Source of the DNA: AP-15 sp963772965
Lineage (GTDB): Bacteria > Pseudomonadota > Alphaproteobacteria > ATCC43930 > CGMCC-115725
DNA length: 64,000 bases
Direction of reading: 5' to 3'
Assembly (NCBI GenBank): GCA_963772965.1
Contig: CAVYZU010000011.1
Coordinates: 310,001-374,000 of the forward strand
The notes under the pieces are model-generated. The model was not told where the DNA came from, did no database searches, and saw nothing but the letters and a program-made list of their open reading frames with translations. The position numbers were made by a program, and so were the translations under genes. This document shows positions 42,907-52,504 of the stretch, piece by piece. Numbering within the stretch: position 1 is the stretch's first letter; every line of letters starts with the position of its first letter.

Positions 42907-43968
42907 TAGAGCGGTTTCCGGTTGGGTAGATTCGACATTTCGCGGTTTTGGGATTCCCAGATGTGGTGGATTGGGTGAGAATAGGTCCATAGATGCTGTT
43001 GGGGGACGGCATGCCGAGGGCATATTCGAGTGATCTGCGGATCCGCGTCATCCGCGCGGTTGAGGATGGGTTTTCGGCGCGCGGGGCGGGTCGCCGATTG
43101 GGTATCGGCGAGTTGACGGCGACCGCCTGGGTTGGTCGCTGGCGGCAGACGGGCCGGGTTGAGGCCAAGTCGCAGAAGGGGCGCAGCCGCTCGCCGCTGA
43201 AGCCGCACAGCGACTGGTTATTGGCGCTGATCGGCGAGCGTGCCGATCTCACCTTGGAAGAGATCCGGGGGTTGCTGGGCGGGCGCGGTGTCCGGGTGGG
43301 GGTGAGTTCGATCTGGCGGTTTTTCGACCGGCACGGCATCAGCTTTAAAAAAAACCGTGCACGCCGCGGAGCAGGAGCGCGCCGACGTGGCGGCGGCGCG
43401 GCAATCGTGGAAAACCCTCCAGCCGCAGCTTGATCCGGCAAAGCTGGTTTTCATCGACGAGACCGGCACGGCCACCAACATGGCCCGCTTGCGCGGCCGC
43501 GCACGGCGCGGCGCCCGGCTGATCGGGCGGGTGCCGCACGGTCATTGGAAGACGACCACATTTGTGGCGGCCCTCCGCGTCGATGCCGTGACCGCGCCTT
43601 TTGTGATCGACCGGGCGATGAATGGCGAGATCTTCCGTACCTATGTCGAGCGCTGCCTGCTCCCCGCGCTTTCGCCCGGCGATATTGTTGTCATGGATAA
43701 TCTGCCGGCCCATAAAGTCGCCGGTGTGCGCGTTGCGATCGAGGCGGCCGGCGCCGTGCTGCTCTACCTGCCGCCCTACTCGCCCGACTTCAACCCGATC
43801 GAGATGCTCTTTGCCAAGTTGAAGGCACTGTTGCGCAAAGCCGCTGAGCGCACGATCACATCACTGTGGGCCGCCATTGGCCGGTTATTAGACGACTTCT
43901 CCGCTGCCGAGTGCTGCCGCTATCTTGCCCATGCCGGATACGGCTCAATCTAACTGGAAACCGCTCTA
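42907..43968. mobile_element. IS630-type insertion sequence, complete
   Basis: The element is bounded by TA direct repeats (42907-42908 and 43967-43968) as expected for IS630 target duplication. The terminal inverted repeats read GAGCGGTTTCCGGTTGGGTA on the left and GAGCGGTTTCCAGTTAGATT on the right, with 16 of 20 positions matching. It carries one transposase in two frames. Both ends and the coding region are intact, so it looks recent. Confidence 0.85.
43011..43953 (+). CDS. IS630-family transposase in two overlapping frames
   Basis: The first frame (43011-43433) encodes the helix-turn-helix DNA-binding part (MPRAYSSDLRIRVIRAVEDG; LTLEEIRGLL). The second (through 43953) encodes the catalytic domain with the DDE residues in LVFIDETGTATN, DIVVMDNLPAHK and YSPDFNPIEMLFAKLK. 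The frames meet at a run of eight A (43347-43354, TTTAAAAAAAACC), where a -1 slip joins FDRHGISFKK to TVHAAEQERA. Such A-runs are used for programmed frameshifting in some insertion sequences, so the element may be functional. A simple frameshift mutation is the alternative. Confidence 0.82.
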
Positions 43969-44428
43969 GATCCTCGACAGATCGGGCGCTCGGAGAATCG
44001 GAGAATTTCGGATCGGCGCTGACGCCGCCGACACCTAGCTTTGTCAGAACTTTATTCGTCTCTTCTAGAGCGCCGGGGCTGGGGAGTGGGCGAGCTTTGA
44101 TCTGCAGTTCGACTGCCTTCAACTCCGCGACGATGTGATCATAGGCGGGCGCCCGGGTCGCATAGGTGTCGCTGGTCACGGAGGTGTCAGTGGCGACAAA
44201 CAGCGCCTGAATATCCTTATTAGCTGACACCAGACCATCGTAGATGGATTGATCGTAGGCAGGCGCGAGCTGCACGGTGCAACCGCACAAAAACAGCCAA
44301 ACGACTAGGGCCGGCGGAAGGGTCGCAAGACACCTCGTTCTCCCCCAGCCTTTGTCCATTTCGGACGCCAATGCCCGCAGAGACATACTTATCATTTCGA
44401 TAAAAAAATTACAATAAGATGACGTGTG

Positions 44429-45562
44429 TTACTCGACGCGGCGGACATTGAGGACGGAAACGGGGCGGCTGAGGCCCTTGATGGCAACATCGCCGAGTGC
44501 TTCGAATTCCGCGAGGTTGTCGACTGCCGCAGCAATGCGGCGAGTAACCAAAATCTGGCCATCCTCGGCTTCGGCGCAAAGCCGCGCCGCGAGGTTGGTC
44601 ACGGTGCCGATCGCGGTGTAGTCGGAACGCTCCGCGAACCCGATCCGGCCGAGTGTCGCGTAGCCCTGGGCGATGCCGACACCAAAACCGATTTCATGTC
44701 CGCGCGCCGCCCATGAACGGGCGAGTGATGCCACTGCGTCGCGCATGTCGACGGCCAATCGAACCGCGCGCAGGGCCGGGTCGGAACAGGGGACCGGGTC
44801 GTTGAACAGCACGAGCAGCCCGTCGCCGGTGAAACGATCGAGGGTGCCCTCGTGGCGATGGATCAGTGGCCCGAGCGCCTCGTGATATTCGCCGAGCACC
44901 GCCATCACGTCTTCCGGCTCGGCGGTCTCGGAAAACGCGGTAAAGCCGCGCATGTCGCAAAACAGCACGACGATGTCGCGGCGATGATGTTCGAGGATCG
45001 CCTCGCCACCCGACGAGACGATTGTTTCGACAATTTGCGGCGCCAGGAACCGCTTCAGTCGGCCGATCCGCTCGATCTCGTTGACCTGTGTGGCGACCCG
45101 CTCCTCCAGGGAGCGGTTTAAGGCCGCGAGTTCCTTGGACTGCTGTTCCAGCCGCTGCGCCTGCGCCTGCACCGTATCGTGCAACGCCTTTATCCGCAGC
45201 ATCGCCCGCACTCGCGCCGACAGGGCCGCATGATCGACGGGCTTTGTCAGGTAATCGTCGCCGCCGCTCTCCAACCCGGCGATCACATCCTTCGCGTCGG
45301 CGCGGGCGGTGACCAGGATTACCGGGATGAAAGGCAGCGCCGGGTCGCTCTTGATCTGCTTTAAGGCTTCAATGCCGTCAACCTTTGGCATCATCACGTC
45401 GAGTAACACCAGATCGGGCCGCAGCGCTTGGGTTTTCTCGATTGCCTCGGCGCCGTCGGCGGCGGTAGCGACCTCGTAACCCTGGCTTTCGAGCCGCATC
45501 CGCAAGATCTCGAGGTTGTCCGCAACATCGTCGGCGGCGAGGATCAGCGGCGGCTCGCGCAT
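44429..45562 (-). CDS. Response regulator with class III nucleotide cyclase domain
   Basis: The 377-residue protein has an N-terminal receiver (acidic ILAADDVADN, phospho-acceptor Asp in LVLLDVMMPKVDG, Lys in DYLTKPVDH), a coiled-coil linker (about 130-165) and a C-terminal adenylate/guanylate cyclase domain with DIVVLFCDMRGFTAFSE (metal Asp) and GDGLLVLFNDP. It probably makes cyclic AMP or a related nucleotide upon phosphorylation. ATG 45562 follows GGAGGA. It is the third gene after the giant kinase and the single receiver, so it is a candidate output of that pathway. Confidence 0.87.
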   Translation of the reverse strand: MREPPLILAADDVADNLEILRMRLESQGYEVATAADGAEAIEKTQALRPDLVLLDVMMPKVDGIEALKQIKSDPALPFIPVILVTARADAKDVIAGLESGGDDYLTKPVDHAALSARVRAMLRIKALHDTVQAQAQRLEQQSKELAALNRSLEERVATQVNEIERIGRLKRFLAPQIVETIVSSGGEAILEHHRRDIVVLFCDMRGFTAFSETAEPEDVMAVLGEYHEALGPLIHRHEGTLDRFTGDGLLVLFNDPVPCSDPALRAVRLAVDMRDAVASLARSWAARGHEIGFGVGIAQGYATLGRIGFAERSDYTAIGTVTNLAARLCAEAEDGQILVTRRIAAAVDNLAEFEALGDVAIKGLSRPVSVLNVRRVE

Positions 45563-45581
45563 CACTCCTCCAAAGAAAAGA

Positions 45582-45685
45582 TTTCACCGCAGTGGTCGCG
45601 GAGGACGCGCAAAGAACGCAGTCCCAATCTCGTTTCCGTCACCCCATCGTCCTCTGCGAATCCTTCGCGCCCTCCGCGGTAAAGT
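45582..45685. repeat. Long imperfect inverted repeat between two regulator genes
   Basis: The left arm, around CGCGGAGGACGCGCAAAGAA (45597 onward), pairs with a right arm around CTTCGCGCCCTCCGCGG (45663-45678) on either side of about 30 bases, with CACCGC and GCGGTA at the outer ends. It resembles the GCGGTGA/CGCAGAG dispersed intergenic repeats of proteobacteria. It lies between the receiver and the receiver-cyclase genes and may attenuate transcription. Confidence 0.5.
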
Positions 45686-45698
45686 GTTGTTGTTTTCG

Positions 45699-46067
45699 TT
45701 ATTCCGGGAGGAATTCGCGGATTTTGGCAACGAGTTGGCGCGGGCTGAAGGGTTTGGCGACGTAGCCATCGCAGCCGGCGGCGCGGGTTTTGGCTTCGTC
45801 GCCCGACAGCGCATAAGAGGTCACTGCAATAATCGGCACCTTGGCTAGCTCGGGAATGGCGCGGATACGTCGCGTCGCTTCGTAGCCGTCGATGACCGGC
45901 AACTGGATATCCATCAAGATCAGATCCGGCTTCTCGGCCCGCGCCAATGCCACGCCCGCGGCGCCATCGACCGCCTCGATCAGTTCGTAGCCGACGCTGG
46001 TCAACAGATCGCGCACGATGCGGCGGTTGTCCTCGGTGTCCTCGACGATCAGGATGCGCTTGGTCAT
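45699..46067 (-). CDS. Single-domain response regulator
   Basis: The 122-residue protein is a bare receiver: ILIVEDTEDN (acidic pocket), phospho-acceptor Asp in LILMDIQLPVIDGYEA, Thr in IAVTSYAL and Lys in GYVAKPFSP. It is DivK-like in form. Its ATG overlaps the stop of the giant kinase gene by four bases (ATGA), so kinase and receiver are translationally coupled and the receiver is the likely direct phosphate acceptor. Confidence 0.88.
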   Translation of the reverse strand: MTKRILIVEDTEDNRRIVRDLLTSVGYELIEAVDGAAGVALARAEKPDLILMDIQLPVIDGYEATRRIRAIPELAKVPIIAVTSYALSGDEAKTRAAGCDGYVAKPFSPRQLVAKIREFLPE

Positions 46068-49000
46068 GCCGCCTCCTCCAGCGCCGGCTCGACATGCACC
46101 GGCAACACGACCCGAAATGTCGAGCCCCGGCCGACAGCGGAGTTGACCGAAATCATGCCGCCCTGAATTTCGACCATTCGTTTCGAGATCGCCAACCCCA
46201 ATCCGGTGCCGCCTTTTTTGCGCGTGCTCGTATTGTCGATTTGCTGGAATTCGTCAAAGATGCGCTCTTGATCGGCGTCGGCGATGCCCGGCCCGGTGTC
46301 GCGCACCTCAAGCACGAGCTGGCTGTCCGCGACTGACGCCGTAATTCCGATTTCGCCGTTATCGGTGAATTTTATTGCATTGCCGACGAGGTTCAGCAGC
46401 ACCTGCGAGACGCGGCGGGCGTCGCCATGCGCCATCGGCATATTGTCTTGCACATTCGCGGTGAATTTCAGCGCCTTTGCCGCCGCCAATGGCTCGGTCG
46501 CGGTAACGACAGAGCGCACGACTTCCGCTACCAAGTAGTCCTCGATCGTCAAGGTCAGTTGCCCCGCCTCGATCTTGGCCAGATCGAGCACATCATTAAT
46601 CAGCGCCAATAAATGCTGACCATTGTTCTGCACCCGTTCCAAAACACCCTGCGCTTTCTCCGGCAATACGCCATAGATGCCGTCTGCCAGCAATTCGGCG
46701 TAACCGAGGATTGCGTTCAATGGCGTGCGTAATTCGTGGCTCATATTGGCGAGGAATTGTGATTTGTGCTGACTGGCCAATGCCAATTGCTCGCTCTTGT
46801 CGGCGATCTCGCGGAACAATCGCGCATTCTGGATCGCCAAGACCGATTGGCTCGCCAATGTCTGCGTCAATCGCACGGTCTCGGCCGGGAATTCACCGGC
46901 CTGTTGCCGCATCAGAACGATGGCCCCGAAAACGCGCTCGGCGCCGACCAATGGCACGATCAATGCCGAATGAAAACCGGCGGCGAGGCTGGCATCGCGC
47001 AATGGCGCGCTCGGCCGCTCGGCGAGATCGACGATCTGGATCGGCGTGCGTGTCGCGGTGGCTTCACCCATCGCCGTCTCAGCTTCCGCAATACGCAGAT
47101 CGCCGACCGAATGCCGCAGCGCCTCGTCCCAACCCACGGCTTCGACGAGCCGGAATGCGCGCTCTGCCCTGATATAGCGAAAGATCGCGCCGGCATTGGC
47201 CCAGGTCACCCCGAGCGAAGCGGTTAGGATCTTTGACAATACGACGCGCAAATCCAATGTCGAGCTGACCGCCTGACTGACCTCGCTCAACATCTTCAAT
47301 TCCTCGACCGAGCGCCCGAGCTCGGCCGTGCGGGCGCGCAGTTCATCGATCAGGCGCGCATTCTCGATGGCAATCACCGCCTGGTCCGCAAACGTCGTAA
47401 CGAGAGCTATCTCGCGCTCGGAAAACGCCTCGACCCGCCGCCGGGCGAGGCCGATTACGCCGATCGGCGCGTTCTCGCGCAACAGCGGCACGCCGATCAG
47501 TGTGTGGATGCCGCCAATTCGGGCATCATCTTTGGCTTCGTAGAACGGGTCGGTCCACGCGTCGAGGATCTGAACGGTACGACCTTCGATTGCCGCGCGG
47601 CCCACTACAGTGCCCATACCCGGCCGGATTTTGATCTCGCGCTCGATCTTCTCGTATTCCGGCAGCAGCATCTCGCCCGCGGCCCAGCGGTAATCTCCGT
47701 CTTCGTTGCGATAGATGACTGCGGTATCCGCACGGCACAGTCGGATAGCGGCGACGACCACCGCTTGCAGGACGGTTTGCAGATCGAAGGCCGATCGGCT
47801 GATGACCTTGAGCACGTCGCTGATCGCGGTCTGGTATTCGAGTGACTCTTGCAGATCGCCGGTGCGCTGGCGCAATTCGCCGAGTAGCCGCGCGTTCTCC
47901 ATCGCGATCACCGCCTGCACCGCGAAGTTTTGCAACAGCGCGATTTGCTTGTCCGAGAATGGCTTTACCTCCTGGCGGTGGGCGGTGATGTAGCCGAGCA
48001 AGGCATGGTCTTTGCGCAGCGGCACGGCGAGCAGCGTTCGCGCACCTCCAAGCTCGACGGCGGCGTGCCCGATTTTGTCCTCCGGCCGCAGCGTCAAGGC
48101 CGCCATGTCGGGAATATGGAATATTGGTTCTCCACCCAGTAATCGCTCCGCAAGGTCGTGGCCGGGGCGGAACGGCTGCCGCACCAGTTCTGCGAATTGC
48201 GCCGGCATTCCATGCGTCGCGACCGCACGGAAATGCTCGCCGTCGTAAATCGTTAAATGGCCGTGGGCGGCGCCGCAAAGGGTGTGCGCTTTTTCCAATA
48301 TCGCGTCGAACACCGGGACGAGGTCGCCGGGCGAGGAGTTGATGACCTGCAATACCTCGGCGGTCGCGGTTTGCTGCTCCAGCGCCTCGCGCGTCTCGGT
48401 CAACAGCCGCGCGTTCTCCATCGCAATGACCGCCTGCGCCGCGAAGTTCTGCAATAGCGCGATCTGCTTGTCGGTGAACGGCCTGCCCTCCCTACGGAAA
48501 ATGGCAATCACGCCGAGCAGAGCCTTGTCCTTCCGCAGCGCAAACTCGAACAAGCTGCGATAGCCGCCGATGTCGACCAGCTCGCGAAACTGCGGAACTG
48601 AATGATATTCGTGGGATTTCAAAAGATCAAAGATTTCGGCGACATCCTCGCCAGCAACGATGCGACTGAGCGCCGTGCCCGGCATCGGCTCAAAAGGTTC
48701 TCGCCGACGCATGTGCGCGACGAGGTCGGGTTCCCCCTGTACTGATGCAAAACTGAACAATCGACCATCAAAGACCAACAGATTGCCGTAGGCTGCCTCG
48801 CACAGGCGCAGCGCCTTCTCCAGCATCGCATCGAACACGGGCGCGAGGTCGCCGGGCGAGGAATTGATGACCTGCAGCACCTCGGCGGTCGCGGTCTGCT
48901 GCTCCAGCGCCTCGCGCGTCTCGGTTATGAGCCGCGCATTCTCCATCGCGATCACCGCCTGCGCCGCGAAGTTCTGTAGCAATGCGATCTGCTTATCCGA

Positions 49001-52000
49001 GAACGGCCGGACCTGCTGGCGGTAAACAATCATCGCGCCCAGCAGGATGTTGTCTTTCAGCAACGCCACTGTAATTTGGCTACGGACACCGCGCAGGTCG
49101 GCCAACTCCCGAAAGTTGGGGACTGTTCTGTAAAATTCTTCTTCGCGGACATCAGCAGTGTGGACGATTTGCTCGCCGCGGCTGAGTTGCCCTAATGGGG
49201 TATTTGGGGCTGGCGAAATAGGGCCGATCTGCGTTGTCCAGTCGATATAGCGTTGTTCGCTTCGTACCACCGCTGGATGGAAGCGTTCACCGTCGTAAGT
49301 AAAGAATTGACCGTGAGTAGCCTCGCAAAGCCGGATGGCCTTTTCGAGCATCGCATCAAACACGGGGGTGAGATCGCCGGGCGAGGAATTGATGACCTGC
49401 AATACCTCGGCCGTTGCGGTCTGCTGCTCCAAGGCTTCGCGCGTCTCGGTCAAGAGCCGCGCATTTTCCATCGCAACGACCGCTTGCGCCGCGAAATTCT
49501 GCAGCAGCGCGATCTCTCTGTCAGAGAACGGTCGGACCTCCTGGCGGTAGATCATCAAGGCGCCGAGCAGTTTTTCCTCATGGCGGAGCGCTATCCCGAG
49601 CAGGCTGTGCGCGCCGCCCACGTCCACCGTCATCTTCCGATGCGGATTGCCGGACCGGTAGGTTTCCGAGTCAGCAAGATCTGTGACATGAACCAGGTGC
49701 TCGCCCGCTGCTAAACGGCCATGGGTGGTTTCCGGACTCATGCGCTGTCGTCCGCTCAGGAATTCCGCCAACGCTGCGGGCACCCCGCGGGACGCGACCA
49801 TTTCGAAGCAATCGCCGTCGTAGGTCCACAACTGGCCGAGCGCCCCGTCGCAATGCCGCAAGGCCTCTTCGAGCATCGCGTCGAACACCGGGGCGAGGTC
49901 GCCGGGCGAGGAATTGATGACCTGCAACACCTCGGCGGTCGCGGTCTGCTGCTCCAAGGCCTCGCGGGTCTCGGTCAACAGCCGCGCGTTCTCCATCGCG
50001 ATGACCGCCTGCGCGGCAAAATTCTGCAACAGCGCGATCTGCTTTTCTGTGAACGGCCGAACCTCGCTGCGGCCGGCAGCGATGAAACCGAGCAGCGTTT
50101 TTTCCTGGCGCAGCGCAACGTAAAGAACGGTGCGCACACCAGCGCGTGCGACGACACTGCGCGGAAACTCCTTCGAAAAATCGGTCACCTGCGCGAAGGG
50201 TTCTCCGGTTAGCATTCTTTGAAGTGCCTGGCTATCGGTGGACCGGCGCGGCCGCCGCAGCTCCTCTGCGACCGCCGACAGGCGGCCGTGCACCGCGACT
50301 GCGCGGATGTACTCGCCATCAAAAATCTGCAAGCTGCCGGTATCAACCCCGCACAGGCTGTGCGCCTTGTCGAGGATGGCGTCGAACACCGGAGTGAGAT
50401 CACCGGGCGAGGAGTTGATGACCTGCAAGACCTCGGCGGTCGCGGTCTGCTGTTCCAGGGCCTCGCGCGTCTCGGTCAACAGCCGCGCGTTCTCCATTGC
50501 AATGACCGCCTGCGCCGCAAAATTTTGCAGCAGCGAAATCTGCTTGTCGGTGAACGCGCGGACCTCGAAGCGCGTGGCCACGATCAGGCCGAACAGCTCA
50601 TCACCCTTGCGCAACGGAACGGAAAGGAGGGTTCGCGCTCCGGCCAACTCGACCGCCGCACGCGCCATCGGGTGGTCGAACTGCGCCATGTCCATGATGT
50701 GGACGACGGGCTCCCCGGCGAGCAGCGGCTGACTTGCGATGGCCTCGGAACCCCGAAAGCCGCGGCGCAACCGCTCGGCAAACCGCTCCGGCACGCCACG
50801 CATGGCCGCCGGCCGGAAATGATCACCATCGCGAAGAAACAAGCTTCCGTGCGTACTGCCGCAGAGATTATGTGCTTTTTCAAGGATGACGTTGAATACC
50901 GGCGCGAGGTCGCCGGGCGAGCTGTTGATGACCTGCAACACTTCGGCGGTCGCGGTCTGCTGCTCCAAGGCCTCGCGCGTCTCGGTGATCAGCCGCGCGT
51001 TCTCCATCGCGATCACCGCCTGCGCCGCGAAGTTCTGCAACAGCGCGATCTGCTTGTCGGTAAACGCTCGCACCTCCTGACGATAGATCGTGATCGCGCC
51101 GAGCAATTTCGCTTCCGTACGCAGAGCGACGGTAATCACGCTGCGGCCGCCGCTTAGGTCAGCGAGCGCCTTCACTGTGGCGTCGCCGCTGCGATATGCC
51201 TCGGTTGCGCGGACATCAGCGATGTAGAGGACGAGCTCTCCGGGCGCTACGCGCCCGAGAAAACCATCACCACCGGGCTGCGGCGGGACCGGCCCGCGCT
51301 GTTCGAACCACCGCACAAACTCCGGCTCTCCGACAGCGGTCGCGGGATGGAACGATTCCCCGTCATAGCTCCAAATGTGTCCGTGCGTCGCCTCGCACAG
51401 CCGCGTCGCCCTCTTCAGCATTGCGTCGAATACCGGGGCGAGGTCGCCGGGCGAGGAATTGATAACCTGCAACACCTCGGCGGTCGCGGTCTGCTGCTCC
51501 AAGGCTTCGCGCGTCTCGGTCAAGAGCCGCGCGTTCTCCATCGCGATCACCGCCTGCGCCGCGAAGTTTTCGACGAGCGCGACTTCTTTTTCGGAAAACG
51601 GCCGGACTTCCCGGCGGGCGGCGACGATCTGTCCGAGCAGGACGTCATCTTTGCGCAGGGCGACGTAAAGGACGGTTCGGATGCCGCCGATTTTGACTCC
51701 ACCCTCCCGCGTCACCGGATCATCGACCTCCGCCAGATCAATGCAGTGGGCGGCGCGCTCGCCTTCGAACAGCCGGCGGCAAGGGTGATTGGGGCCCGGG
51801 ATGTAGCCCTGCCGCAATGCCTCTGCCATGACCTCGGAGAAACCGTTTACCGCGACGGCGCGGAACTTTTCTCCGTCCCACAGCTGCAGGCTGCCGTAGG
51901 CGGCGCCGCACAGGCTGTGCGCCTTCTCCAGTATCGCGTCGAAAACGGGCGCGAGATCGCCGGGCGAGGCGTTGATGACCTGCAATACCTCGGCGGTCGC

Positions 52001-52114
52001 GGTCTGCTGCTCGCGCGCTTCGTTAAGTTCGGCATGGCAGACATCGAGTTGCCGCCGCAACTCGGCGTTTTCGCGTTCGAGGGCGGCTTGCCTATCCTCC
52101 AGCATCGTCGTCAC
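46064..52114 (-). CDS. Giant hybrid-sensor histidine kinase with ten GAF domains
   Basis: The 2016-residue soluble protein has a short N-terminal coiled coil (about 1-40), eight closely related modules of about 165-178 residues starting near residues 49, 218, 397, 567, 734, 908, 1082 and 1259, two divergent GAF domains near 1428 and 1611, then HisKA (phospho-His in NMSHELRTPLNAILGYAELL, near 1792) and HATPase (NLVGNAIKFTDNGE; GTGLGLAISKRM). Each of the eight modules begins with the linker EALEQQTATAEVLQVINSSP and ends with FAAQAVIAMENARLLTETR or a close variant. No receiver or membrane segment is attached. GTG 52114 or ATG 52105 could be the start. It heads the operon kinase, receiver, receiver-cyclase. 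Confidence 0.9.
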   Translation of the reverse strand: MTTMLEDRQAALERENAELRRQLDVCHAELNEAREQQTATAEVLQVINASPGDLAPVFDAILEKAHSLCGAAYGSLQLWDGEKFRAVAVNGFSEVMAEALRQGYIPGPNHPCRRLFEGERAAHCIDLAEVDDPVTREGGVKIGGIRTVLYVALRKDDVLLGQIVAARREVRPFSEKEVALVENFAAQAVIAMENARLLTETREALEQQTATAEVLQVINSSPGDLAPVFDAMLKRATRLCEATHGHIWSYDGESFHPATAVGEPEFVRWFEQRGPVPPQPGGDGFLGRVAPGELVLYIADVRATEAYRSGDATVKALADLSGGRSVITVALRTEAKLLGAITIYRQEVRAFTDKQIALLQNFAAQAVIAMENARLITETREALEQQTATAEVLQVINSSPGDLAPVFNVILEKAHNLCGSTHGSLFLRDGDHFRPAAMRGVPERFAERLRRGFRGSEAIASQPLLAGEPVVHIMDMAQFDHPMARAAVELAGARTLLSVPLRKGDELFGLIVATRFEVRAFTDKQISLLQNFAAQAVIAMENARLLTETREALEQQTATAEVLQVINSSPGDLTPVFDAILDKAHSLCGVDTGSLQIFDGEYIRAVAVHGRLSAVAEELRRPRRSTDSQALQRMLTGEPFAQVTDFSKEFPRSVVARAGVRTVLYVALRQEKTLLGFIAAGRSEVRPFTEKQIALLQNFAAQAVIAMENARLLTETREALEQQTATAEVLQVINSSPGDLAPVFDAMLEEALRHCDGALGQLWTYDGDCFEMVASRGVPAALAEFLSGRQRMSPETTHGRLAAGEHLVHVTDLADSETYRSGNPHRKMTVDVGGAHSLLGIALRHEEKLLGALMIYRQEVRPFSDREIALLQNFAAQAVVAMENARLLTETREALEQQTATAEVLQVINSSPGDLTPVFDAMLEKAIRLCEATHGQFFTYDGERFHPAVVRSEQRYIDWTTQIGPISPAPNTPLGQLSRGEQIVHTADVREEEFYRTVPNFRELADLRGVRSQITVALLKDNILLGAMIVYRQQVRPFSDKQIALLQNFAAQAVIAMENARLITETREALEQQTATAEVLQVINSSPGDLAPVFDAMLEKALRLCEAAYGNLLVFDGRLFSFASVQGEPDLVAHMRRREPFEPMPGTALSRIVAGEDVAEIFDLLKSHEYHSVPQFRELVDIGGYRSLFEFALRKDKALLGVIAIFRREGRPFTDKQIALLQNFAAQAVIAMENARLLTETREALEQQTATAEVLQVINSSPGDLVPVFDAILEKAHTLCGAAHGHLTIYDGEHFRAVATHGMPAQFAELVRQPFRPGHDLAERLLGGEPIFHIPDMAALTLRPEDKIGHAAVELGGARTLLAVPLRKDHALLGYITAHRQEVKPFSDKQIALLQNFAVQAVIAMENARLLGELRQRTGDLQESLEYQTAISDVLKVISRSAFDLQTVLQAVVVAAIRLCRADTAVIYRNEDGDYRWAAGEMLLPEYEKIEREIKIRPGMGTVVGRAAIEGRTVQILDAWTDPFYEAKDDARIGGIHTLIGVPLLRENAPIGVIGLARRRVEAFSEREIALVTTFADQAVIAIENARLIDELRARTAELGRSVEELKMLSEVSQAVSSTLDLRVVLSKILTASLGVTWANAGAIFRYIRAERAFRLVEAVGWDEALRHSVGDLRIAEAETAMGEATATRTPIQIVDLAERPSAPLRDASLAAGFHSALIVPLVGAERVFGAIVLMRQQAGEFPAETVRLTQTLASQSVLAIQNARLFREIADKSEQLALASQHKSQFLANMSHELRTPLNAILGYAELLADGIYGVLPEKAQGVLERVQNNGQHLLALINDVLDLAKIEAGQLTLTIEDYLVAEVVRSVVTATEPLAAAKALKFTANVQDNMPMAHGDARRVSQVLLNLVGNAIKFTDNGEIGITASVADSQLVLEVRDTGPGIADADQERIFDEFQQIDNTSTRKKGGTGLGLAISKRMVEIQGGMISVNSAVGRGSTFRVVLPVHVEPALEEAA
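48330..52000. repeat. Eight in-gene tandem GAF modules
   Basis: The DNA for the linker recurs at about 51968, 51459, 50924, 50413, 49913, 49389, 48869 and 48337, spacing 500-535 bases. The linker and flanking helix are nearly identical at the DNA level while the ligand-binding centres differ, as expected for tandem duplication followed by divergence or repeated homogenisation. Confidence 0.85.
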
Positions 52115-52213
52115 GTGCCGGTTCGCTCCCTGTTCTGGCGATCGCAGTCTAGCCGCTTTGCAGCGGATTGCATCAGTGTTGACGAAGTAGCTTCTGGAGG
52201 CTACTTGTTGCCC

Positions 52214-52504
52214 ATGGTTACGGTGGGGCTCAAAACCCTGAAAAACAAGCTCAGCGAATACATCCGGCGGGCGGCGGCGGGCGAGACCGTCGTCATTACC
52301 GACCGCGGCCGCGCCGTCGCCGAAATCGTACCATATGAGCCGGAAACGGGCCTTACCCCGTTTCAGGAGAAAGGTCTCCGGGAAGGCTGGCTGACCCCTG
52401 CAAGGCGGCCATTTGCGCCGTTGCCGCCGCGCAAGCCGATACCTGGTTATACGTTAGAACAATTGCTGGCCGATCTCGACAAGGATCGCGAAGATCGGTG
52501 GTGA
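52214..52504 (+). CDS. Phd/YefM-type antitoxin (VapB partner)
   Basis: The 96-residue protein has the Phd/YefM N-terminal DNA-binding fold (LKTLKNKLSEYIRRAAAGE, then TVVITDRGRAVAEIVP) and a disordered acidic C-terminus (LLADLDKDREDRW) expected to bind the toxin. ATG 52214 has GGAGG thirteen bases upstream; a TTG at 52205 is a possible better-spaced start. The gene overlaps the toxin gene, and antitoxin-first order with overlap is typical of a type II module. The module sits next to, and divergent from, the giant kinase gene. Confidence 0.82.
   Translation: MVTVGLKTLKNKLSEYIRRAAAGETVVITDRGRAVAEIVPYEPETGLTPFQEKGLREGWLTPARRPFAPLPPRKPIPGYTLEQLLADLDKDREDRW

Larger units (their letters stand above)
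42772..44395 (-). pseudogene. Lipoprotein gene interrupted by an IS630-type element
   Basis: The 5' part (43969-44395) encodes a lipoprotein signal (PALVVWLFLCGC, lipobox Cys) and a helical region with YDGLVSANKDIQALF. The 3' part (42772-42906) encodes VVTIQHMQVSDRTMGLPPNL and AITYEAFLKR. Removing 42907-43966 with one TA copy leaves the frame intact across the join (SVEDL followed by VVTIQ), so the gene was whole before insertion and about 180 residues long. The start may be ATG 44359 or 44395. The family looks like small helical lipoproteins of unknown role. It is the first gene of an operon with the hydrophobic protein at 42422. Confidence 0.75.

Noticed and set aside
50219..51157. Long plus-strand open frames opposite the giant kinase
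   Set aside because: They recur at each repeat module and are shadows of the GC-rich minus-strand code, without ribosome-binding sites or family features.
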